A stretch of 64,000 nt of DNA from Drechmeria coniospora (taxonomy: Eukaryota > Ascomycota > Sordariomycetes > Hypocreales > Ophiocordycipitaceae): contig NC_054389.1 of NCBI RefSeq assembly GCF_001625195.1, positions 6,134,520-6,198,519 on the forward strand. The letters run 5' to 3'. Made by a program: the position numbers and the translations under genes. Shown here one piece after another: positions 57,251 to 64,000 of this stretch; the first letter of the stretch is position 1, and the number at the start of each line of letters is the position of its first letter. Below the pieces are notes generated by a model. That model saw nothing but the letters and a program-made list of their open reading frames with translations, made no database searches and was not told where the DNA came from.

Positions 57251-58534
57251 ATGACGACCATGGCTCCCTGGACGCTGCTGGCGCTCGTGTGGACTGCCGC
57301 GTGGGCGGTCGTCGGATACGGATACGATGACATATTCGCATCGATTCCGCTTACGCCTGACGGCATGACGGCCCGGTACTTGATGCCCGATCTTGTGCCG
57401 GGCGTGCCGTTGGCAAAGAGAGATGGCAGCTGCGGCGACGGACGACACCCATGTACGTTGCGTGGATGAATGGTCTTTATTTTCTTGCCTCGATGGTGCA
57501 GCAGCGACTGACTGGCTGGTTGGTTGGGACCAGGTCTTGATACCCATCACAGCGACCGTTGCTGCGAGAACACGCAGTACTGCTACGTCAACAGGGTTGG
57601 TCTCCCGCGCTGCTGTCCAATCGGCTCCAACTGCATCAACGACTCCAGCTGCCAGAGCACAGCCTACCAGTGCACGACCGACATCACGATCACGACGACG
57701 GCAGCCGGCGGCACTGTTGGCCCACTTGTCCTGTCATCCCAGGTCGGCTGCTGCAGCCGCCGGTGCCCGCGGACGAGCCAATATCTGTGTGCCGACGACC
57801 TCGGCGGCAAGTGCTGCCCCTACGGCGCCGAGTGCAGATCCGACGGCAACTGCGTTTCGACAAGGACGGCATCGACCTCGGTACCGGCCAAGTTGACGCC
57901 CGTCCCCGACGGCTGCACCACCTCGCAGCACAAGTGCGCCGATGGCACCGGCTGCTGCGACCTGTCGATGCACTGCACCGAAGTCACGGGCACCGCCTAC
58001 TGCGCACCCACCGACGCTCATGCCGACAACGCCGCCCGCGATGGAGACACCAGGGCCAGTGTCGGTGTCGCCATCGGCGTCGGCGTCGGTCTAGGGGGCG
58101 GGCTGTCTGTCGGTGCCGCCGCCTGGCTCTGCCTGGCCCGGCGAAGGAAGCGTCGACGTCGAGCGAGCAAGACGGCGTCACTTCCGATGGCACCACCAGG
58201 GGAGCGAGGGGCGGATCCGTCGTTGGAAATGGCAGAGCTCTCGGAAGCGGCCGCGTCACCCTCGTCGCCGCTGGATCGATCACTCACGGAGCCGCTGAGC
58301 GCCATGTCTGGACTCTCGCCGGAGTTCCACTCGGCCGGCCCGGCGGCGACTCCAGGTCCTCGCTGGGCGGGCGCGGTATCACCAGCGCCGCTAGGGGTCA
58401 ACGCCGTCGCAGCGCCCGTCGTGATGGACTTGACGACGACGACGACGACGAGCCAGGCAGCACAGGTGACACCGGAGACGATAGAAGGACGATTCGAACT
58501 CTACGGCTGCTCGCCAGCTCACTCATCTCCATAG
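57251..58534 (+). CDS. Cys-rich single-pass membrane protein, unknown function
   Basis: Two exons, 57251-57452 and 57534-58534, with an 81-nt intron (GTACGT...CCAG, CTGAC branch). They give 400 aa. The signal peptide MTTMAPWTLLALVWTAAWAVVG is followed by an ectodomain with three similar Cys clusters: CLDTHHSDRCCENTQYCYV...CCPIGSNC, CCSRRCPRTSQYLCADD...CCPYGAEC, and CTTSQHKCADGTGCCDLSMHC. Next come a Gly/Val-rich transmembrane helix (about residues 246-270), a polybasic stop-transfer (RRRKRRRR) and a Ser/Pro-rich cytoplasmic tail of about 120 aa. The CC...C spacing recalls granulin-like folds, but I do not claim homology. Orientation suggests a cell-surface receptor or wall-associated protein; function unknown. 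Confidence 0.8.
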
Positions 58535-58876
58535 ACCCAACGGGGGGCCATGGCACGACCAGCGAAGGGCACAGAATGGAATTAAGATGGATGCCGTCAC
58601 TTGTACTGAACGAAAACGCCTAGCTATAACGACTGTACATGATGCCTGTATACATGATGGCAAACGAAACTCCTACCCGTCCAAGCTGCCGATGAGAGAC
58701 GCAACAAAGGGCGCGGCGCGGTTGGGCCCGGCCGGCGGGGAGCCCACCTCCCAGCACCATGTCTGTTCGCGACGCCATGTAGTGCAAAAAAAAAACCCCA
58801 CCCACAAGAAAGGACAAGATGGTAACGGAGAGAGAACGGAGAAGAAGAGATGCGACGGCCCAGAGCCGGGACGACA
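58535..58876. other. Short convergent intergenic region
   Basis: It separates the membrane-protein and Cdc14-type genes. It contains an A10 run near 58787 and no coding signal. Confidence 0.6.
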
Positions 58877-59875
58877 CTAGCACACGACGCCGCCAAAGGG
58901 CGCGCAGTTCCGCAGGTCCTTGACCAGATCCTCGACGCTGCTCAGATGGCGGCTCAACAACTGCTGCTTCTCGGCCGTCGTCCGCGTCAGGCCGCCGCCG
59001 GGCCGCTTGCGCTCGGTACCGCCCGCCGGGCCGCCTGCAAAGGCGCCGGCGAGTTTGCTCGGGCTGCGCTGCAGCATGGCGGGTACGGAGTCGCGCTGCC
59101 CGGCGCGGGGGATCGACGGCGTCTCGGGCATGAGGTAGCAGTAGAGGAACTCGACGAGCTTGAGCTTGACCTCGCGCGACGTCGAGCGCGACTTGAAGAG
59201 CGAGGTGACGGTGAGTAGGCCGTCGAGGGCTTCAAAGGTGCGCGTGTTGGTTGGCGTGTCGATGAGGGCGACGACGAGGGTGAGGAGCGTCGCCGATTGG
59301 ATGGCGGGGCAGTTGAAGGGTTCGAGGAGGTCGAGGAGGAGCTGCAGCAGGGTCGACGGGTTAGCGTGCGCGAACGAGTCCGTATGGTTCATGCCGTCGC
59401 GAGGCAAGTCGCGCAAGGGAGGGACAACGGCGAGAGTTGAGACGGGACCTACGTTCATGTTTTGCTCGCGCGAAAACAGGGCCTTGCTCGGCGGGTGCAG
59501 CAGCAGCGCGCCGTGCATGAGGTCGAGGGCGCTCAGGATCAGCAGGTCATTCTGGCCGTCGCTGCCCTTGGCCATGAGCCGGTCGAGCGTGCCGATGAGT
59601 CGCAGGGCCACGTTCCACTCGAAGCCCTCCTGCAGCTTGAAAAACTCGCGAAAGGCCGGGTCGTCGGCGAGACGCGCCAGGTCCTTGCGCGGCGACGAGT
59701 CGGCTCCCTCGTCGCCGACAGCGTTGCCGCTGCCGCTCCGCGACCGGGCATGCTGGGGTTGGCCGGAGAGGCAGATCTGGGCCAGGAGGCCTTCGACCTG
59801 CCGCAGACCCTTGCGGACCTTGGGCCCGTCAAAGGAGGAGAGGTTGTCGAAGGCGAGCGAGAGGAGGGCCTCCAT
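58877..59875 (-). CDS. Cdc14-type septation initiation network protein (Sid1-binding, not the phosphatase)
   Basis: Two exons, 59875-59453 and 59341-58877, give 295 aa. The intron, 59452-59342 (111 nt, GTAGGT...CTGCAG, GCTAAC branch), is open and a multiple of three, so it hides in a naive reading frame. Its removal joins FSREQNMN to LLLDLLEP. The protein is the helical Cdc14 family of fission yeast and filamentous fungi that binds Sid1 kinase in the septation initiation network. Conserved blocks are MEALLSLAFDNLSSFD, KLQEGFEWNVALRLIGTLDRL, FNCPAIQSATLLTLVVALIDTP, REVKLKLVEFLYCYLMPETPSIP and a C-terminal VEDLVKDLRNCAPFGG. It acts at spindle pole bodies and septation sites to control cytokinesis. 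Confidence 0.9.
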   Translation of the reverse strand: MEALLSLAFDNLSSFDGPKVRKGLRQVEGLLAQICLSGQPQHARSRSGSGNAVGDEGADSSPRKDLARLADDPAFREFFKLQEGFEWNVALRLIGTLDRLMAKGSDGQNDLLILSALDLMHGALLLHPPSKALFSREQNMNVGPVSTLAVVPPLRDLPRDGMNHTDSFAHANPSTLLQLLLDLLEPFNCPAIQSATLLTLVVALIDTPTNTRTFEALDGLLTVTSLFKSRSTSREVKLKLVEFLYCYLMPETPSIPRAGQRDSVPAMLQRSPSKLAGAFAGGPAGGTERKRPGGGLTRTTAEKQQLLSRHLSSVEDLVKDLRNCAPFGGVVC

Positions 59876-61119
59876 GGTGCGAGTTGTCGCTCGTTTGCCT
59901 GTTGCCGTCGGATGTGGGCGCGGGTGCGGTAGGCTTGCTCTCTCGTATCGGTTCACCTGCGCCCGCTGACGCGCACGTTTCGTACCGCACTTTCGTTCTC
60001 CTTCCTTTGTCCTCCAAGGAAGGGATGAAATCGTAGATGGCCGCGTGAGAGGGCGGAAGGGGGGGGGGTGCCGAGTATCCCGTGGGATGTTGACGTAAGT
60101 GTGAGGGCGGATGAAGGCTATACTGTAATTACGGCAGATGGACTATATAGCGAGGCATCGGCGTATCGGCGGGGGTGGGTGGCGGATATCGAACAATAAA
60201 CATCAACCACGATTTGAAAAAGATGGAGCGAGCGGGTACGGATGCATACTTGCAAGTGTGAGCTACTTGCGAATGGCATCGACAGACGGCACGGGCAGCT
60301 GGCATGCCAAGAGGTGCTTGCCAGCCTCGGGGTTGCTTTGGCGGAAGCGGTTGACGGGGCAACGGCGGGTGTGCGGGGACGGGAACTCGCAGGGGGCGAC
60401 GCTACAGTGGATGCCGCGGGCGCAAGTGCCGAGGTCTGCACGCACTGTGCGTAATTGTTGATCAACTACGGAGTACGGAGCACTGTACTGAAGTACTTAC
60501 AGCACAGTACTTAGTTGTACATAGTTTTCGGTACTCTGCTCACCGCCCTCGCACAGGGAAGAAAAAAAAAGGCATGACAAAGTACTCCGTACTTGTAGTA
60601 TGTTTGCGGTTATTACCCTGTTTGCCCTATGCTAGCTGGGGGAATACGACGCATGAATAAATGAAACCCTCGTTATGTTTCGGATTGCCAGGAAGATGGC
60701 TGACCTTGGACAAACTGTGCTTGGGTGGCGCGGAATGCTCCCAAGTTTTCTTACGCCGACACAGACTCTCACTCGTCGTAGGGTACAGTGCGGAATACAG
60801 TCCAAGCACCCCCGAATGCAGTACTTGCTTGGAGATAGATGCACCAGTATGCATGTGTGAACTTGTCTTGAGGCACTGTATACTATTACTGCCACCTGTC
60901 CCTGCATTCCACAGGGACGATATTCTACAAATACTGCGGCCTGTAGGTGATTCGAGGTGTGCTCGTACTGTGATTCTTGGTGCATACAAGTCAAGTACTG
61001 TAAGTACGTACTTAGTAACAGGTAAGTACTGGTCACACTATACAGTTCGTTGCCGTATTCGATAGGAGCATACTCCGTACTTACGTCTCAATAAATAAAA
61101 TAGCCTTAATTTCTACAAA
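59876..61119. other. Intergenic region with GTAC island (about 60450-61080)
   Basis: The left part is the promoter of the Cdc14-type gene (G-run at about 60060). The right part is GTAC-word sequence leading into the LTR at 61120. No coding sequence is supported. Confidence 0.55.
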
Positions 61120-61418
61120 TGTTATGGTATCGGGCTAAGCCCGACTGGATGACGTAAGATGAGGGGTAAAACAGACTCACCCAAAGGGCACACACAGAAA
61201 GGAAGCCCTACGGAGAAGCAGTCCTTTCCCCCTTCGTCTTTTAATAAACTTCGTTGTGATTTCTAGAGCAGCTGCCTAGTGACTCCGTAACACTAGTAGT
61301 GCCCGTCCTGCTGTTACTAACAGCTTCGATTGATTTCTGGATTGGTTGTATAGTCCGTATTACTACACTTCCACTACGCCTCTTCTTTATCTTTGTACTA
61401 TTGTGTACGAAGATTTCT
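61120..61418 (+). mobile_element. LTR-like sequence of a probable copia-type retrotransposon
   Basis: About 299 bp beginning TGTTATGG, with a hairpin TATCGGGCTAAGCCCGA and AATAAA/TTTAATAA boxes. It is followed at once by GAGGTTATGAGCCC. That sequence complements the anticodon stem-loop of initiator tRNA-Met (GGGCTCATAACC), the half-tRNA primer known for copia elements. Boundaries are inferred: the left end from TG and the right end by comparison with the second copy, which ends ...TTTCA. No gag-pol is present, so this is a solo or truncated remnant. Confidence 0.6.
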
Positions 61419-61433
61419 AGAGGTTATGAGCCC
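61419..61433 (+). other. Primer-binding-site-like sequence, copy 1
   Basis: GAGGTTATGAGCCC directly 3' of the LTR-like sequence. The same sequence occurs in reverse orientation at 61767-61781. Confidence 0.55.
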
Positions 61434-61597
61434 AGCAGGAATAACCCAGTTTCTAGACCTTCTTTGGTGGAATCCATTTTGGGAATACAAATACAATTTA
61501 GTTAGTAACTAGAATATTTTTCGATTTTCCTTTATACTACGGAGTAGTAGTACTAGTAGTTCGGTCTTCCACTAGTAGTACTAGCAGGGATTAAGCA

Positions 61598-61741
61598 GAA
61601 ATGCTTTAGGAGATACAATAGTAAGTAGTACTTGTTGTAGGTGTTAGCAGCTGGGTGCGATAGCTGAAATGCTTTAGGATATACAATAATAAGCAGTACT
61701 TGTTGTAAGTGTTAGCAGCTGGGTGCGATAGTTGAAATGAT
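61598..61741. repeat. 68-bp tandem repeat, about 2.1 copies
   Basis: Units beginning GAAATGCTTTAGGA at 61598 and 61666, with the start of a third at 61734. They lie between the two inward-facing primer-binding-site sequences, so they are probably the leader of a retroelement. Confidence 0.85.
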
Positions 61742-61766
61742 TTCCTGGAATTAGTGTAGTCCTTCC

Positions 61767-61796
61767 GGGCTCATAACCTCTTGAAATCTTCGTACA
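61767..61796 (-). mobile_element. Second LTR end plus primer-binding site, inverted
   Basis: The reverse complement matches 61404-61433 at 29 of 30 positions. Read on the minus strand, it follows the Hog1-like gene directly and provides LTR end (...GATTTCA) then PBS-like GAGGTTATGAGCCC. Confidence 0.65.
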
Positions 61797-62017
61797 TGAA
61801 TCACAATTGTGATACATACCACAAGCCCTTCCTCTCCTTCGCCAGAAGCTTCCCAACGCCATTGATAAAGTGTGTCTGCATCAACGGCATCAACCGTGTG
61901 CGCGCCTGCCTGGTTTCCGCACCAGGCGCTCGTCGCTCGTCACCCCGTACCGACCGGTATCCAACACACCTCTACCGTCGACCGCTGCCCGTAAAGCGGC
62001 TGCCCGGCTATGGGCCG

Positions 62018-63101
62018 CTACTGGTTTATTGGCTCGACGCTGTGGTAACTGAGGATCTCCGAGTACATCATAATCTTCCAAGTACAGGCGGGTCGGCGTC
62101 GTTGAAACTCCAGTCAAACCTTTCATCGGCCACCAACTCGTCGGTGGGGTCATGGTACGGAGCGAGGTAGTCGTGGGAGAGGGCGCGTACGGCCGTTATC
62201 CGCGTCGAGGGGTCGAAGGCGAGCATCTGCTCGAGGAGGTCGATGGCTGACTCGTCGGCGTTTTTAAACATGCTGCCGAGGGACTGTCGCTCGCGCTTCC
62301 GTTCTTAAACATGCTGCCGAGGGACTGTCGCTCGCGCTTCGGCAGAGACTTGACGAAGTGCATCTTGCTATCGCTCGCGATGGCACCGATTACATCATCC
62401 GGGGGCTTGCCGAGCAGCTTGGTAATAATAGCAAACTGCCTTTTGTCGTCCTTTTCCGGGTATAGGGATTTTCCCTCGAGCATTTCGGCCAAGACGCAGC
62501 CCGCGCTCCAGATATCGACCTCAACGTCGTACTTTTGCCACGTGAGCATGACTTCGGGGGTCCGGTAATACCGGGTCGAGACGTAGCCCGTCATCTGGGG
62601 ATCCTGGACGCGGGCAAGACCGAAGTCGCAGATCTTGAGATCGCAGTTCTCGTTGACGAGGATGTTGTTCGACTTAAGGTCGCGGTGGACGATGCCGGCC
62701 GAGTGCAGGTACTTGAGGCCGCGCATGATCTGGTAGAGAAAGTACTGGATGAACTGCTTCTCGAGCGGTCGCGAGGTGATTAATCGGTACAGGTTGGCGC
62801 TGAGGAGCTCTGTGACGAAGTAGATGTCCTCGAGGGGGGAGATGAAGATGTTGCGGAGCGAGATGACATTTTCGTGCCTCATGTGCTTGAGGATTTTGAG
62901 TTCTCGGTATGTGCGCCTGGCGAGGATAGGGTCGCTGAAGGGCTCTATGATCTTCTTGATGGCCACGTTCTGGCTCGTGAGCTGGTCACGGGCGGAGCAG
63001 ACGACGCCAAAGGCCCCCCTGCCAACGGGCTGGAGATCCGAGTACCTGGACGTGATCTCAAACGTCGTGCCGAAGATCTGGGCACTGACGAACTCGGCCA
63101 T
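62018..63101 (-). pseudogene. Intronless, frameshifted Hog1-type MAP kinase copy (retropseudogene)
   Basis: From ATG at 63099-63101 one uninterrupted frame runs to about 62290 and reads as a stress-activated (Hog1/MpkC) MAP kinase: [16 protein letters not shown], glycine loop [47 protein letters not shown] with the TGY activation motif, then [17 protein letters not shown] 36-bp direct duplication (62264-62299 and 62305-62340, period 41) then throws the frame, giving a stop at 62196. The expected continuation ([16 protein letters not shown]...FDWSFNDAD) follows in another frame. A second small deletion near 62080 shifts it again before [10 protein letters not shown], ending at 62018. Hog1 genes of filamentous ascomycetes normally carry several introns and none is present here, so reverse transcription is the likely origin. 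Catalytic residues are intact, so decay looks recent; a truncated product could still be expressed. Confidence 0.85.
62264..62340 (-). repeat. 36-bp direct duplication (41-nt period) inside the Hog1-like copy
   Basis: Identical 36-bp blocks at 62264-62299 and 62305-62340, with a 5-nt spacer CGTTC. Since 41 is not a multiple of three, the duplication is itself the frameshift. Confidence 0.92.
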
Positions 63102-63259
63102 GATGAAGGTATGACGAGGGTAGGATAGGGTCGCGATTAGGAAAGTCGGAGACGTCGCGTCGTCGACACCTGCTACTACTAGCTGCTGGGTGCAGGGAGG
63201 GAAGGCCAGCAATGAGGGAGCAGGAGGCGGGCGCGGTGGAAGTTGCGGATGCGATGAAA

Positions 63260-63313
63260 TATACAACCAATCCAGAAATCAATCGAAGCTGTTAGTATCA
63301 GCAGGACGGGCAC
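63260..63313 (-). mobile_element. LTR fragment directly upstream of the Hog1-like copy, inverted
   Basis: The 54-bp reverse complement matches 61299-61352 of the LTR-like sequence at 53 of 54 positions. It ends 158 nt before the Hog1-like ATG and is oriented so that LTR transcription would run into the kinase. Confidence 0.75.
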
Positions 63314-64000
63314 CGGTTAGTAACTGGGCAGAGAACACAGAATTGAAGAAGTCAAATTGTAATATCAGAATGCAATTCACAAAGGAGTGTGTGTTCTTCT
63401 TCCTCCCTTCCTTCCTTCCTGCTGCGATATTCTATCTAAGAGACGTACAGGAAAAGTAGGACCATTTTATACCTGTGAGGTAGTACCTCGATCAGTATAA
63501 TGTGCACGTGTTGTGATTCTGGCTGCTTCCAGACAATGCATCTCCAAACGATCCGCTTGTACGCAATGCAGTTCCAAATACTCTGGTTGAGGCATACTAC
63601 TAGTTGCATAGTTTGTGTATGCAACTGGTAGACTTGGTTGGTATTAGCCTTCGGTCGCTATAGTGCAGTAGTCGATTAGGCTAGTAGTTATAGGACGCGC
63701 CATAGGCGTAGGCCTTGTAAGCGAATGTGAGGTGCAGTACCCGCACTAAGTGCGGATACTGGCGGATCTTTTGACAGTTTGGTCATTTGGCCTAACGGTT
63801 AACTGGTCTATTGTCCATATGGGCACATCTCCCTATATTACTTATGTGTTACAGTATCCTTCCTACTAGGACACAGTAGCTAGGTCTACTCGGACTAACC
63901 CTAATCCGAGGCCTTATGCAACTAATCGTATGATTAGTGTGACAGTACGGAGTGCTTACTGGTAGTAGACCAAAATAATAGACTGGGTCCAGGTATCTTT
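63314..64000. other. AT-richer repeat-like flank with candidate LTR promoter
   Basis: A TATAAAA box on the minus strand at 63465-63471 points toward the LTR fragment and the kinase copy. A hairpin with arms ACTAGTTGCATA/TATGCAACTGGT lies near 63598-63630. No protein is recognisable. The sequence looks like degraded U3 or other retroelement material, but no second full LTR copy is in the window to prove it. Confidence 0.4.

Noticed and set aside
1..64000. tRNA, rRNA and CRISPR-like arrays
   Set aside because: No convincing B-box/cloverleaf or rRNA core was seen by eye, and no regularly spaced repeat-spacer array. The GTAC islands have irregular spacing and are not CRISPR. A covariance-model scan would be decisive.

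Overview
This is a GC-rich filamentous ascomycete window (Pezizomycotina). The introns are short (52-163 nt) with GT...AG ends and CTRAC-type branch sites. The protein set (Num1/ApsA, Cdc14-type SIN protein, Gid1/RanBPM, Ies4, Sam35/metaxin, IDO, Hog1) looks most like Sordariomycetes, probably Hypocreales; that placement is inference. I rebuilt exon structures by hand, and every spliced model below is phase-consistent.

Layout. 1.3-2.1 kb: haloacid dehalogenase (-). 2.1-11.6 kb: gene-poor, full of GTAC-rich sequence islands. 11.6-15.8 kb: large Num1/ApsA cortical anchor (+) with one frame break in a C-rich tract and one intron. 16.9-17.5 kb: small three-exon gene (-). 18.6-20.2 kb: five-exon SRPK-like kinase (+). 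20.8-22.5 kb: alpha-glucoside/oligosaccharide MFS transporter (-). 22.5-28.3 kb: gene desert with GTAC islands and two copies of a 68-bp inverted-repeat element. 28.3-30.6 kb: OTU deubiquitinase (+) converging on a TPMT-type thiol methyltransferase (-). 33.5-35.7 kb: secreted repeat-rich protein (+). 40.9-41.2 kb: small conserved-looking protein (+). 42.5-43.5 kb: Sam35/metaxin-like (+). 44.4-46.7 kb: six-exon Gid1/RanBPM (-). 49.3-50.3 kb: INO80 subunit Ies4 (-). 54.6-56.2 kb: indoleamine 2,3-dioxygenase (+). 57.3-58.5 kb: Cys-rich single-pass membrane protein (+). 58.9-59.9 kb: Cdc14/SIN protein (-). 61.1-63.5 kb: retroelement remnants around an intronless, frameshifted Hog1-type MAP kinase.

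Most genes are scattered housekeeping functions (cell-cycle and nuclear positioning, protein turnover, chromatin, mitochondrial import, carbohydrate uptake, tryptophan catabolism), with no biosynthetic cluster or operon-like logic. The most unusual locus is the right end. A Hog1-like cDNA sits between a piece of LTR on its 5' side and an LTR end plus primer-binding-site sequence on its 3' side, as expected if a copia-type element captured a cellular mRNA by template switching. The second window-wide oddity is the repeated occurrence of intergenic islands built almost entirely from overlapping GTAC palindromes (GTACGGAGTAC, AAGTACTTG, GTACATGTAC).
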